46,155 nucleotides of DNA from Enterococcus sp. DIV0212c (GCF_017377505.1 NZ_JAFREN010000009.1:1-46155); one strand, 5' to 3'. Shown: positions 8,330-17,392, counted from the stretch's first letter. The notes: a model not told the origin generated them from the letters alone. Translations and numbers: made by a program.

Positions 8330-8684
8330 AGAACTCCCTTCTTATTCCTCGGATCTCCTTTATTAAAAAAACATAAAATCAGTAGTTACATTTAATTTCA
8401 AGTTATTTTACCGATGAATTAAATTTAATTGTTTTCTCTTTTATATTACTTAATTATCATAAATGATATCGTTTTTTTTTAAAAATCCAAAACTGAACAC
8501 ATTTCAGACCTCTTTTAGATAAAATAACGACACTTTTAACAAATAAAGCTATATACTCTTTTAAAAGTAACTAAAAAACAACAAATAAAAAACAAATTTC
8601 ATTGATTTATACTCTTCTCTAATTGACTTTATTTTTTTTATAATCTATAATTCCACGGAAATCGACTGTAAAGGACGTACGTTA
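8330..8684. promoter_or_regulatory. Divergent control region of surface operon and Mga-like regulator
   Basis: A 355-bp AT-rich gap between divergently read genes, with no gene in it. On the minus side there is GGGAG before the LPXTG start and a TAATAT -10-like box without a recognisable -35, as often seen at activator-dependent promoters. The perfect inverted repeat TATCAT-AA-ATGATA at 8455-8468 is a candidate binding site. The plus-side promoter is listed separately. Confidence 0.45.
8623..8651 (+). promoter_or_regulatory. Promoter of Mga-like regulator
   Basis: TTGACT (8623-8628), 17 bases, TATAAT (8646-8651): a near-consensus sigma-A promoter 33 bases before the start codon, with AAGGA as RBS. 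Confidence 0.75.
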
Positions 8685-10157
8685 ATGGAATTTTTTTTAA
8701 ATGATAAAAACAAGAAAAAACTAGAACTTTTTAAAGAATTAATTTTTAAAGATGGAGAAAAAGTCTCTTTCTCACATTTACAGCACCACTTAAATATTTC
8801 ACTAAGTACATTAAAAAGATATTTTGATGAGCTTGAGGCTGATGTTAAAAAAAATAAAGACTTAAAAATGATTGATTTTGAAAAAAATATGGGTGGATTT
8901 CAATTAAACAACTATTCAATGTTTAAAATTGATTATCTTGTTGTTCATTTGAGACTCTATTACTTAAATGAATCGTTGCAATTCAAAATTATTTCAAGGA
9001 TTTTGTCTCGATCTTATTCAACAGCTGACGAATTAGCAGAGAATTTATTTGTTAGTATTCCTTATCTCTACAAACAAATAAATGGACTAAACGAACAACT
9101 TAAAAGCTTCCATTTAAAAGTAGTTTTCCACTCAAATGAAAATTTATGTGGAGATGAAAAACATATACGAATGTTTTATTTTTATTTCTATTGGAATGCA
9201 TATCGAGGTATGGTTATTCCTTTTGAAGCTGAACTTAGTTGTATATTTGATGCTCCAGGAGTAATAAAAAACTTAGAAAAGCATTACTCAGCCTCCGTAA
9301 TTAAACGTATTAAATTAATGTTAGGAATTACTATCACTAGACAGTATAAATATCCAATAGTGTTACCTGAAGAAATACAACTTATTTTGCAATCATTTTC
9401 CGCTATAACTGATATCTCGAAAATTGTAAGACGATACTTTATATCTGACGGAGAACATCTATTTTTTAACTTGATGCTCCGAAGTTTCATCTCAGATATT
9501 GATTCTTCTGAAGAAAAGATTTTACTATATGAATCATTCCCTAGATCCACTTCATTAGTTTCCTCTTGCGAGCTATTGATCAATGAGTACGAAAAGAATT
9601 TTTATACATCTGGATATATGAACATACAAGTAAAAACGAGTATTTTCTATTATATACTCATTGGACTTGTCTACTGTACTTATTTTGAAATCAATCCATT
9701 ATATTTTTTTAGGCAAGCTCTAATCGCTGAGGAAGACCACACAGAATTCTTGGAAAATTATAAAAACAAGCACCCTAAAAACTATCACTTCTATAAAAAA
9801 TTCAGGAAAAATCATCCTGAATTCACTATTGATCCATCTTTCAACTTAGGTATATGTATGCTGCTAACCATTTTAACAGATATGTTTTCCCTGCCATCAG
9901 TAAATTTATACATACAGTACAGTAGCAATAATTTTGGTTCTGTTTTTATCAAAAATAAGCTACTGACCCTTTTTAATCCTAAAACAATCTGCTTCACGAA
10001 TAATTTGGTAGATGCGGATATCGCAATTATTGATAATTTTGAAGTCCACGAGGAAAATGAAAAGCAAAAATTCTTCTTTGTAAATAGTTTTCTTGATGAA
10101 AGAATGTGGCTTGAATTAGTTATATTTATTCAAAAAAAGCTATTTGATATTAATTAG
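8685..10157 (+). CDS. Mga-family transcriptional regulator
   Basis: A 490-residue DNA-binding regulator. An N-terminal helix-turn-helix (about 10-55: FSHLQHHLNISLSTLKRYFDE) is followed by a second, Mga-type one (about 105-150: STADELAENLFVSIPYLYKQ). A long helical PRD-like middle comes next, and a C-terminal alpha/beta segment (about 405-485, FGSVFIKNKLLTLF...DADIAIIDNF) resembles the EIIB-like domain of Mga/AtxA. It is divergent from the surface operon, the usual arrangement for a regulator of adjacent virulence/surface genes, so it probably activates that operon. It is strongly AT-rich like the adjacent intergenic DNA, consistent with an accessory island. Confidence 0.8.
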   Translation: MEFFLNDKNKKKLELFKELIFKDGEKVSFSHLQHHLNISLSTLKRYFDELEADVKKNKDLKMIDFEKNMGGFQLNNYSMFKIDYLVVHLRLYYLNESLQFKIISRILSRSYSTADELAENLFVSIPYLYKQINGLNEQLKSFHLKVVFHSNENLCGDEKHIRMFYFYFYWNAYRGMVIPFEAELSCIFDAPGVIKNLEKHYSASVIKRIKLMLGITITRQYKYPIVLPEEIQLILQSFSAITDISKIVRRYFISDGEHLFFNLMLRSFISDIDSSEEKILLYESFPRSTSLVSSCELLINEYEKNFYTSGYMNIQVKTSIFYYILIGLVYCTYFEINPLYFFRQALIAEEDHTEFLENYKNKHPKNYHFYKKFRKNHPEFTIDPSFNLGICMLLTILTDMFSLPSVNLYIQYSSNNFGSVFIKNKLLTLFNPKTICFTNNLVDADIAIIDNFEVHEENEKQKFFFVNSFLDERMWLELVIFIQKKLFDIN

Positions 10158-10211
10158 AAAGTCTTTACTGCAAATATTCAATAAAATCGTGAAAAAATAG
10201 CTTTTATCTTA

Positions 10212-10229
10212 CTGTATTCAGCAATACAG
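10212..10229. other. Small hairpin after the Mga-like gene
   Basis: CTGTATT and AATACAG (7 bp) around a CAGC loop. No T-run, so not a convincing terminator. The rest of 10158-10300 shows nothing else. Confidence 0.3.
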
Positions 10230-10300
10230 ACTATAATGATGATCCTATGAACTCACTTAACCCAATAATTATAAGTACTATATGACTCTTTAAAAAAATA

Positions 10301-10344
10301 AAAAAACCATAAAAATTTCAAAAAGAAATTTTCATGGTTTTTTT
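10301..10344. terminator. Bidirectional terminator between convergent genes
   Basis: Arms 10301-10319 and 10325-10344 pair (CCATAAAAATTTC / GAAATTTTCATGG with one mismatch) and are flanked by A-run and T-run, so it can end both the plus-strand regulator and the minus-strand GH4 gene. Confidence 0.85.
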
Positions 10345-10363
10345 AAATATAAACAACTTTATT

Positions 10364-11758
10364 TTAATTACTTTCCATTAACTCAGTTACATAAGCAACT
10401 GTATCTGGTTGTTCTTTTTCAATCTTAGCAATGGCCTCAGAGAAATTTGGCAAGTGATCTTTGTGAGCAATCAATAATTCATCTAACAATGTTTTAGCCA
10501 TAGATCCTCCTGGAACTAATGGATTAATCGTAAATGCATGTAATGCTGCACCATAATTACCGTCAATCGCCGCACGAATTACGGTTTCTTCCATACCTTT
10601 CATTACTTGTATAATCCCACGAGCTGCTGGCGGGAAAGCCCCCCAGTTGTATGGTTCATGTCCATGTGCAGTTACAGGTCCTGAAACTTCTACAACACAG
10701 TCATAAGGTAAATCTGTGATTGTTCCATTATTTTCGGTTGAAACAACCATATCCGTACGTTTGTCATTATGGATTGATGCGATCAATTCACACGCCGCAT
10801 CACTATAATGTGTCCCTCCACGTTGTTCTAATTCTTTTGGTTTGTAATCTAAATTAGGATCTTTATAAAGTTCAAACAAACGAGCCTCAGTTTCTTTGAC
10901 TACTTGGGCTCTTGTTTCGCCTTTTTCAAATTCCTCAATCGAATGTTTCAACATTTCATCTTCAATGTAGTAATAGCGATGATACCCACATGGCAACATA
11001 CCTAAATCCTTGATTTGCTCATAATGGAATGGCGCATTATGAATATTTTTCAAATGACTTTCAGAATCTTCTTGTGGTCCGTAAATTAAGTCAATCAATT
11101 CTTGTGTTCGTTCATTGCCTTGTTTATCCCAAACACGATGCCAGTGGAAGTGATTGATACCCGCGAATTTGAAGAATAGATCTTCTTCTGGAATTCCTAA
11201 CTTTTCAGCAGCTTGTTTTCTATGACCGATCGGCACATTACATAAGCCAGCCGTTTTTTTCCACCCACCGTGCTTGATAGCTGCTTCGGTAACCATTCCT
11301 GCTGGGTTGGTAAAGTTGACAAGCCATGCGTCTGGACATAATTCTTTCATATCTTCAATGATACCAAGAATAACTGGAATTGTTCGGAATGCTTTAAACA
11401 TTCCGCCTGCACCATTCGTCTCTTGACCTAAAACGCCATGTGATAACGGAATACGTTCATCTTTGATCCGTGCATCAAGCAATCCTACTCGAAATTGTGT
11501 TGATACAAAATCCGCATCCTTCAATGCCGCACGACGATCTAAGGTTAAATGAACTTCCCAATCTAAGCCAGCAGCTTTGACCATTCTTTTAGCCATAGCT
11601 CCAACTGTTTCTAATTTTTCTTTACCTGCTTCAATATCTACTAACCAAATTTCTTTGATCGGAAGTTCGTCTTGTCTTTTGATATATCCTTCAATTAATT
11701 CTGGTGTATAGCTTGATCCTCCACCAATCGTTGCAATCTTTAGCGCTTCTCTTGTCAT
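10364..11758 (-). CDS. GH4 6-phospho-beta-glucosidase
   Basis: Cytoplasmic NAD+- and Mn2+-dependent glycosidase that splits phosphorylated beta-glucosides such as cellobiose-6-phosphate delivered by a PTS. A start at 11758 (MTREALKI) gives 464 residues, the usual family length, with AGGAGGG before it; an upstream in-frame ATG at 11800 would start inside the operator region. The Rossmann motif IGGGSSYTPEL is at 10-20, NFTNPAG is mid-protein, the metal Cys lies in CNVPIGH and the metal His in GINHFHW. CNVP is the variant known for beta-glucosidases (CDMP marks alpha-glucosidases). No PTS genes adjoin it. It is divergent from a LacI-family repressor and has an operator and cre site in its promoter. 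Confidence 0.9.
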   Translation of the reverse strand: MTREALKIATIGGGSSYTPELIEGYIKRQDELPIKEIWLVDIEAGKEKLETVGAMAKRMVKAAGLDWEVHLTLDRRAALKDADFVSTQFRVGLLDARIKDERIPLSHGVLGQETNGAGGMFKAFRTIPVILGIIEDMKELCPDAWLVNFTNPAGMVTEAAIKHGGWKKTAGLCNVPIGHRKQAAEKLGIPEEDLFFKFAGINHFHWHRVWDKQGNERTQELIDLIYGPQEDSESHLKNIHNAPFHYEQIKDLGMLPCGYHRYYYIEDEMLKHSIEEFEKGETRAQVVKETEARLFELYKDPNLDYKPKELEQRGGTHYSDAACELIASIHNDKRTDMVVSTENNGTITDLPYDCVVEVSGPVTAHGHEPYNWGAFPPAARGIIQVMKGMEETVIRAAIDGNYGAALHAFTINPLVPGGSMAKTLLDELLIAHKDHLPNFSEAIAKIEKEQPDTVAYVTELMESN

Positions 11759-11781
11759 GTGTTTCCCTCCTGATTTTTTGT

Positions 11782-11797
11782 TCAGAATACGTTCTGA
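11782..11797. promoter_or_regulatory. Second palindrome in GH4 leader
   Basis: TCAGAA-TACG-TTCTGA, perfect 6-bp arms, between the promoter and RBS of the GH4 gene, overlapping the edge of the cre site. It could be a second operator or a small leader hairpin. Confidence 0.45.
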
Positions 11798-11808
11798 CAT
11801 CGTTTACA
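11795..11808 (-). promoter_or_regulatory. cre site (CcpA binding)
   Basis: On the minus strand TGTAAACGATGTCA fits the consensus TGWAANCGNTNWCA at every position. It lies just downstream of the GH4 -10 box, where bound CcpA would block transcription when glucose is present. Confidence 0.75.
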
Positions 11809-11824
11809 TTTTTATGATAATCTG

Positions 11825-11838
11825 TGGGAATGTTCCCA
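11825..11838. promoter_or_regulatory. Probable LacI-family operator
   Basis: Perfect palindrome TGGGAA-TG-TTCCCA. It sits exactly between the -35 (TTGACA, 11839-11844 read on the minus strand) and the -10-like TTATCA of the GH4 promoter, an ideal repression position, and next to the promoter of the divergent repressor gene, allowing autoregulation. Confidence 0.7.
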
Positions 11839-11844
11839 TGTCAA
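11839..11844 (-). promoter_or_regulatory. -35 box of the GH4 promoter
   Basis: Consensus TTGACA on the minus strand. The matching -10 (TTATCA/TATCAT) lies 18-19 bases on, beyond the operator palindrome, so the spacing is slightly long, typical of a regulated promoter. Confidence 0.6.
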
Positions 11845-11908
11845 GCTCTTTTTTAAATTATTTTATGTTATACTTAATAAAGAAATTTTTAATTAGTGAG
11901 GTTTTGTG

Positions 11909-12913
11909 ATGACAACAATTATTGATGTGGCTAAACAAGCCCAAGTGTCAAAATCTACAGTCTCCAGAGTGATTTCAGGAAATGGCTATGTTAGTCAAGA
12001 AAGTCGTGAAAAAGTACTCGAAGCAATGGAAGCGTTATCGTATTCTCCTAACTTAATTGCTCGAAATCTTCAAAGCGGTGAAACAAAAACGATTGGCTTT
12101 CTTGCCCATGGTTTCATTGATCCTTTAGGTCTTTTTCTTGAGAGCTTCATTTCTATTGCAAAAAATTATAATTACTATGTAACCTTATATTTTACTGGCG
12201 GAGATCAGAAAAAAGAGATTGATGCATTAAATCAAATGAAATATAAACAACTTGACGGTGTTTTTATATTGACCCGAGCAAACAAATGGGAAGTGATTGA
12301 ACCCTACAGCATATATGGACCGATCGCTACTTGGCATCGGATCGATTCTGATCGCATTTACTCTTCATATGTCGATCATTACTCTGGTTACTTGCGTTCT
12401 TTAGATTATCTGTTCCAGCGTGGCTATCATTCGATCGGTCATGTTTTAGGTAATTCTGAAAATCTTAATACAAAAGCACGTTTAAGAGCAATTGATGATT
12501 TCCACAAAGACAAAAATATTCCGACGAATGATGAATGGATTTTCCATGATGAACACAGAATCGACAATGGTCGTCATATAGCACACTTATGGCACAAAAT
12601 GACTCAAAAAACTGATGCAATGGCATTTTACACCGATTCTGTTGCAGCTGGTTTTATTTCTGAACTTCAAAATCTCGGCTACTCTATTCCTAAAGATGTT
12701 GCTGTGATTGGTTTTGATAATAGTGAGATCAGTCGCTTAATGCATATTACAACCGTTGACTATTCTATCAAGCACCAAGCTGAAAATTCGTTTATTTATC
12801 TTCATAATCAGCTGAATAAAGAAACGATTCCAGAACGTAAAATGAGTGTTCGATTAATTGAAAGAAAGACTGTTCCTATAAGGAATCAAAAAAAGAGCCC
12901 GAGACAAAACTAA
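11909..12913 (+). CDS. LacI-family repressor
   Basis: Sugar-responsive repressor. The N-terminal LacI helix-turn-helix (IIDVAKQAQVSKSTVSRVIS) includes the hinge helix near 50-58 (PNLIARNLQSG). A periplasmic-binding-protein-like effector domain follows (TIGFLAHGF, DGVFILTRA, DAMAFYTDSVAAGF, VAVIGFDNSEISR). The ATG at 11909 follows a GTGAGG RBS by seven bases; a GTG three bases earlier is also possible. It is divergent from the GH4 gene and very likely controls it through the palindrome at 11825. Oddly, its final codons (SPRQN) and stop lie inside the left hairpin of a dispersed repeat, so the C-terminus was probably set by that insertion. Confidence 0.88.
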   Translation: MTTIIDVAKQAQVSKSTVSRVISGNGYVSQESREKVLEAMEALSYSPNLIARNLQSGETKTIGFLAHGFIDPLGLFLESFISIAKNYNYYVTLYFTGGDQKKEIDALNQMKYKQLDGVFILTRANKWEVIEPYSIYGPIATWHRIDSDRIYSSYVDHYSGYLRSLDYLFQRGYHSIGHVLGNSENLNTKARLRAIDDFHKDKNIPTNDEWIFHDEHRIDNGRHIAHLWHKMTQKTDAMAFYTDSVAAGFISELQNLGYSIPKDVAVIGFDNSEISRLMHITTVDYSIKHQAENSFIYLHNQLNKETIPERKMSVRLIERKTVPIRNQKKSPRQN

Positions 12914-12930
12914 AAATCAGTTTTGTTTCG
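12889..12930 (-). terminator. Terminator of the ABC exporter operon, inside the repeat
   Basis: CGAGACAAAACT (12900-12911) pairs with AGTTTTGTTTCG (12919-12930). Read on the minus strand the stem runs into a T7 tract. It serves the minus-strand operon ending at 13075 and can also form in the plus strand at the end of the LacI-family gene. Confidence 0.7.
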
Positions 12931-13055
12931 AGTTCTAAATCCGAATGAACGGTGAGAAAAAAGCAACTATTACTCTACGCTTCGATCACATCAAATTCTA
13001 AGTGCTAAAGCACTAAGGTTTGAGGGCTTCGGAAATAAGCGCTTTTGTCTCATCC
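12893..13055. repeat. Dispersed GGGACA-type intergenic repeat, copy 2
   Basis: Bounded by GAGACAAAA (12901-12909) and its exact complement TTTTGTCTC (13043-13051). The interior contains GAACGGTGAGAAAAAAGCA and CTTCGGAAATAAGC, shared with the copy at 17393 (AAACGGTGGGAGCAGAAGCA, CTTCGGAAATAAGC), and the palindrome AGTGCT-AA-AGCACT at 13001-13014. Confidence 0.65.
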
Positions 13056-13074
13056 TATTTCTATTTGTACCTAA

Positions 13075-14340
13075 CTATTTTTTGCGTTCATTTTTCAAAA
13101 TTGAAATAGATTGTTTTAATGACTTCCATACGCCGCCTTCACTATAAACTAGTACATTGGATTTATATAATTTAGCTGAGAATGTAGTCAATAAGATCCC
13201 AAACACGACTAAGATTACTAGCGAAACTATCGCATTTGCTGCAGTAGCCGTTTCATTGGCTAAGCGAATCGGCATTACAATCGAAGAAAGTAACGGAATA
13301 TACGAGCTGACTTTGATCACAATATTTTGTGGATCACTCAAACCAAAACTAAAACCGATAACGTATCCAATCATCGCAATATACATAATCGGTTGGACAG
13401 CTTTTGGTGTATCTTCTGGTTTTGACACTAAAGATCCACAAAGCGCTGCTAAAACTGAATACAAAATGACTCCTAGAATAAAGAAGAGCAAGGTAAACAT
13501 CAAAAAGTTCCCTAATAAATCTTGTAATTGGGCACCATTTAATACATTTTTTACTACATCTAGATTTTTTAGTTGTGAGTAGCCTACAATAAATGTAACA
13601 GCATAAATAGCAATTTGGGTAATAGCAACTAAGATTACACCAACTAATTTTCCATAAAAATGTGTCTGTGCTTTCGTACTTGATAAAATAACTTCCATGA
13701 TACGCGTTCCTTTTTCAGACGCAATTTCTTGGGCGATGATTGATGAGTACGTAATAATAATCATGAATAAGAAAACAGTCACAACTCCTGTTAAAGCAGT
13801 TTGGAAAGCAGAATTGTCTTCACCTTCTTGCATTTTTCCGTCTTCATCAAAACTCACCTTTGTTTTTTCGTATTTCGCTGGTTCGCTCAAACTTGTTAAT
13901 TGTTCTTGTGATAAATTCAATTTACTAGCATTTAATGACACTTGCAAGTTATTCAGTAATTGAGTAATCGTTAATTCTGTTGTCATCCCTATGGAAGACT
14001 CAGCGTACATTTTCCCTTTAATCTGATCATTACTTGTATTTAAAACTAAAAATGTATCAATCTCTTGATTTTTTAGTTTCTTTTCAGCATCCTTTTGAGA
14101 TTTTAAGACTTTAAATGAATAATCTTCCCCTTTTACCGCTGAAAGCTGTGCAGCAAGTTCTTGATTATCAGAAATCAAACCAATTTTAGTTTCTTCCTTA
14201 TTTCCAGCAAACGTTCCAGCAATATAAATAATTCCTACCACGATAAATGGCACTAGAATCATAATTAAAAACGAAATAGATTTAATATTTTTTTTATAAA
14301 CATCACTTGCTATAATCCAAAATTTACTCATTTGGCGCAC
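13075..14340 (-). CDS. ABC-2 type transporter permease (NatB/YhaP-like)
   Basis: A 421-residue membrane subunit of an ABC exporter. One transmembrane helix near 22-44 is followed by a ~140-residue extracytoplasmic domain, then a cluster of about five to six helices (about 180-390: LTGVVTVFLFMIIITYSSII, AITQIAIYAVTFIVGYSQ, LMFTLLFFILGVILYSVLA). The EKGTRIMEVILSS signature before the second helix block is typical of this family. It overlaps the ATPase gene by 17 bases. Substrate is unknown; relatives are annotated for sodium or drug export, but nothing here decides it. Confidence 0.88.
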   Translation of the reverse strand: MRQMSKFWIIASDVYKKNIKSISFLIMILVPFIVVGIIYIAGTFAGNKEETKIGLISDNQELAAQLSAVKGEDYSFKVLKSQKDAEKKLKNQEIDTFLVLNTSNDQIKGKMYAESSIGMTTELTITQLLNNLQVSLNASKLNLSQEQLTSLSEPAKYEKTKVSFDEDGKMQEGEDNSAFQTALTGVVTVFLFMIIITYSSIIAQEIASEKGTRIMEVILSSTKAQTHFYGKLVGVILVAITQIAIYAVTFIVGYSQLKNLDVVKNVLNGAQLQDLLGNFLMFTLLFFILGVILYSVLAALCGSLVSKPEDTPKAVQPIMYIAMIGYVIGFSFGLSDPQNIVIKVSSYIPLLSSIVMPIRLANETATAANAIVSLVILVVFGILLTTFSAKLYKSNVLVYSEGGVWKSLKQSISILKNERKK

Positions 14341-15223
14341 CTGCTTTCATCTTAAATATTTCTTCTAAAGTCGGTGGTTGTTGGTTAAACATTGGAATAT
14401 AGCCGAATTGTGTTGCGCGTGCAAAAATCTCTTGACCTGCTTTTGGATCGTTCAACGTTACTTCAACAACGCCATCTCCACGTTTGATTGCTGTTTGCAC
14501 GCCATCTATCGCCAAAACATCTTCTGGACTCAACGGTGATTCCAAGAAAACTTTGGTACGACCGAAGCTTTCACGGATTTCATGAACTTTGCCATTTAGT
14601 ACCATTTTTCCACTTCTTAGCATAACTAGGTGATCGCATATTTTTTCAACATTATCCATATTATGACTTGAAAAAATAACACATGAGCCTTTTTCTTTTA
14701 GTGCAAGAATTCCATCTTTTAAGAGTTCTGCATTGACTGGATCCAATCCGCTAAAAGGTTCATCTAAAATAACTAGTTTTGGTTCATGGATCAACGTTGC
14801 TATCAATTGAACTTTTTGTTGATTTCCTTTAGAAAGTGATTTTACTTTGTCTGTTTTTTTACCTTTGACTTTGAATTTTTCCATCCACTCATCTATTTTA
14901 GGTTCAATTTCTTTTTTTGTTTTCCCTCTTAATTCAGCGAAATAGATCAGCTGATCTTGAATTGAGACTTTCGGATATAAGCCACGTTCTTCTGGTAAGT
15001 AGCCAATATCATTATAATCTTTCCCGCTTAGCTGATGACCATTCCAAACTACTGTACCACTATCCGGCGTTAAAAAATCTAAAATCAAACGGAAAGTTGT
15101 TGTTTTCCCCGCTCCATTTTGACCAATCAATCCAAGTATTTTTCCGTCTGGAATTTCAAAAGTCATGTCATCTACAGCTGTATAATCCCCAAAGGTTTTT
15201 ACCAAATTCTTTACTTCTAACAT
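14324..15223 (-). CDS. ABC transporter ATP-binding protein (NatA/YhaQ-like)
   Basis: A 299-residue ATPase. Walker A GQNGAGKTT (about 34-42), signature LSKGNQQKVQ (about 131), Walker B LVILDEP, switch His in FSSHNMD. The C-terminal ~90 residues form the accessory domain seen in exporters of this class. GGAGG lies ahead of the ATG. It is the first gene of a two-gene operon with the permease downstream and should energise it. Confidence 0.92.
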   Translation of the reverse strand: MLEVKNLVKTFGDYTAVDDMTFEIPDGKILGLIGQNGAGKTTTFRLILDFLTPDSGTVVWNGHQLSGKDYNDIGYLPEERGLYPKVSIQDQLIYFAELRGKTKKEIEPKIDEWMEKFKVKGKKTDKVKSLSKGNQQKVQLIATLIHEPKLVILDEPFSGLDPVNAELLKDGILALKEKGSCVIFSSHNMDNVEKICDHLVMLRSGKMVLNGKVHEIRESFGRTKVFLESPLSPEDVLAIDGVQTAIKRGDGVVEVTLNDPKAGQEIFARATQFGYIPMFNQQPPTLEEIFKMKAGAPNE

Positions 15224-15542
15224 TTCCCATCCTCCTGTATTCAGATTAAACCAACTTTTAAACTTTAGTTAATATTACGTTATTTTAGCCTTTTAAAAAT
15301 AAACTGATTGCTCCCACAACCGGCAGTGCTAAAAATAACAAAATTCTGCAAATTCATAAATCACTAAATATTCAGATAATTTCCGTAAGAACGTATCACA
15401 TAATTCCATAGTATCGCGACAGACACCTAGTGTCAAACCTTTTCCAGTAATTTAGAGCTTTTTACTTGACAAAGACTTCTTTAAATTATTTAAAAAAGGA
15501 AAATCATAAAGGATGAAAATAATTTTATGATTTTCCCGAATT
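15224..15542. other. Gene-free stretch between ABC operon and uvrC
   Basis: Contains the RBS and leader of the ABC operon near 15224-15300, a small hairpin GACAC-CTA-GTGTC at 15422-15434, and the uvrC terminator at 15498-15536. An isolated TTGACA at 15476-15481 has no gene in front of it. Otherwise nothing recognisable. Confidence 0.5.
15490..15536 (-). terminator. uvrC terminator
   Basis: A perfect 13-bp stem (15498-15510 with 15524-15536, GGAAAATCATAAA) is followed on the minus strand by a T6 tract, seven bases after the uvrC stop. Confidence 0.85.
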
Positions 15543-17330
15543 TTATGAATCTGCTGCTTCTTGATGCAAGTGATCATACACGTTCTGAGCCACATTTTTA
15601 GGTAGTCCAGAAGCATTCAATTCTTCCACAGAAGCTGCTGTAATATTTTTTAACGATTTAAATTGCTTCAATAATTCTTTCTTTCGTTTAGGTCCTAAGC
15701 CTTCGATCTCATCTAATCGAGAAGAAAAGCTATTTTTGCTTCGTAATTGCCTATGAAAGGTAATTGCAAATCGATGGACTTCATCCTGAATCCTTTGTAA
15801 TAAGAAGAATTCTTGCGAGTTCCTTTCTAAAGGAACGATTTCTAGGTTAGGACCAAAAAGCAGTTCACTTGTTTTATGCTTATCATTTTTGGCTAAACCA
15901 GCAATTGGGATATCTAAGCCTAGTTGATTGTCCAATACTTCTTTGGCCGCATCCACTTGTCCTTTTCCTCCATCGATCACGATTAAATCAGGAAAAGGTA
16001 AATTTTCTTTCAAAACTCGTGAATAGCGGCGGTAAATTACTTCTCGCATCGATGCATAATCATCTGGACCTTTTACAGTTTTAATTTTATATTTGCGGTA
16101 TTCTTTTTTATCCGGTCGACCGTCCACGAAAACAACCATGGCTGATACAGGATCGGTTCCCATGATGTTTGAATTATCAAAAGCCTCAATTCTTACAGGA
16201 GATGGAATGTTCATCGCGTTTCCTAATTTTTCCACAGCGCCAATCGTACGTTCTTGTTTGCGGACAATTAGATCGAATTTTTCTTGCAAAGCCACTGTTG
16301 CATTTTTTCCCGCTAGCTTGACTAATTTCTTTTTCTCGCCTCGTTGAGGTTGTAGAACTTTCGTCGAAAGCATAGCTTCCACACTAGCAATGTCGATATT
16401 ATCAGGAATCAGTACTTCTCTAGGTATAAAATGCTCATTTTCTTGATAAAATTGCCCGATAAACGTTAAGAAATCTTCTTCTTCTTCGTTATAAAAAGGA
16501 AAAATAGAAACGTCTCGTTCAATCAACTTTCCTTGACGCACGAAGAAAACTTGAACACACATCCAGCCTTTGTCAACAGCATAACCAAAAACATCTCGGT
16601 CAACTAAGTCTGCATTGGTCATTTTTTGACGAGTCATGACTGTTTCGATTGCCTTGATTTGATCACGATATTCAGCAGCTTTTTCAAATTCCATATTTTC
16701 TGCTGCTTCATTCATTTTCCTTTGTATTTCTTCTTCAATCACAGGGTGTCCGCCGTTTAAAAAGCTTTTGATCTCTGCAACCATTTCTTTATACGTTGAT
16801 TTTGGAATATCGAACACACACGGAGCTAAACATTGTCCCATATGATAATAAAGACAAACCTCTTTTGGTAACACACGGCATTTTCTTAATGGAAAAAGTC
16901 GATCCAACAAGCGTTTTGTCTCATTAGCAGCCCCCACATCTGGATATGGACCAAAATATAATGCTTTATCTTTTAGTACTTTTCGAGTGATCAATAATCT
17001 TGGATACTCTTCATTTGTGATTTTGATAAAAGGATAACTCTTATCGTCTTTCAACATGATGTTATACTTAGGATCATTTTTGTGAATCAAATTGATTTCA
17101 AGAAGTAAGGCTTCGATATTTGATTCAGTAACTATATATTCAAAATCTTCTATTTCACTGACTAGGCGCTCAGTTTTTGTATCATGACTGCCCGTAAAAT
17201 AGGAGCGTACGCGATTTTTTAATACTTTAGCTTTCCCTACATAGATGATTGTTCCATTTTTATCTTTCATCAAGTAGCAACCAGGTTGGTCAGGAAGTAA
17301 TGCTAATTTATTTTTGATTCTTTCGTTCAT
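15543..17330 (-). CDS. uvrC: Excinuclease ABC subunit C
   Basis: Nucleotide excision repair nuclease that cuts on both sides of a lesion in the UvrB-DNA complex. The 595 residues fit the family. The GIY-YIG nuclease is at about 12-95 ([24 protein letters not shown]). The UVR motif that binds UvrB is near 200-235, and the RNase H-like second nuclease domain near 370-520 ([22 protein letters not shown]). Tandem helix-hairpin-helix motifs are at the end ([19 protein letters not shown]). RBS AAAGGAAG precedes the ATG. It stands alone between the trxA repeat region and its own terminator. Confidence 0.97.
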   Translation of the reverse strand: MNERIKNKLALLPDQPGCYLMKDKNGTIIYVGKAKVLKNRVRSYFTGSHDTKTERLVSEIEDFEYIVTESNIEALLLEINLIHKNDPKYNIMLKDDKSYPFIKITNEEYPRLLITRKVLKDKALYFGPYPDVGAANETKRLLDRLFPLRKCRVLPKEVCLYYHMGQCLAPCVFDIPKSTYKEMVAEIKSFLNGGHPVIEEEIQRKMNEAAENMEFEKAAEYRDQIKAIETVMTRQKMTNADLVDRDVFGYAVDKGWMCVQVFFVRQGKLIERDVSIFPFYNEEEEDFLTFIGQFYQENEHFIPREVLIPDNIDIASVEAMLSTKVLQPQRGEKKKLVKLAGKNATVALQEKFDLIVRKQERTIGAVEKLGNAMNIPSPVRIEAFDNSNIMGTDPVSAMVVFVDGRPDKKEYRKYKIKTVKGPDDYASMREVIYRRYSRVLKENLPFPDLIVIDGGKGQVDAAKEVLDNQLGLDIPIAGLAKNDKHKTSELLFGPNLEIVPLERNSQEFFLLQRIQDEVHRFAITFHRQLRSKNSFSSRLDEIEGLGPKRKKELLKQFKSLKNITAASVEELNASGLPKNVAQNVYDHLHQEAADS

Positions 17331-17362
17331 CGTACTTCCTTTCTCCTTTCTTGATAAAATAT

Positions 17363-17368
17363 ATTATA
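17363..17368 (-). promoter_or_regulatory. Extended -10 promoter of uvrC
   Basis: TGGTATAAT on the minus strand (extended -10), about 33 bases before the start; no good -35 is visible. Confidence 0.55.
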
Positions 17369-17392
17369 CCATTTTCTCAACATTTAAGCATA

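Noticed and set aside
11759..11800. Upstream start for the GH4 gene (14 extra residues)
   Set aside because: It would begin in the palindrome/cre region with no RBS and displace the family N-terminus; AGGAGGG sits ahead of the ATG at 11758.
13157..13582. 141-codon plus-strand open frame opposite the ABC permease
   Set aside because: Antisense to a clear membrane-protein gene; composition is the mirror of the helices and no RBS precedes it.
15476..15481. TTGACA as a plus-strand promoter
   Set aside because: The -10 at the right spacing is poor (TTTAAA), and no plus-strand gene or plausible RNA follows; only the uvrC terminator lies ahead.
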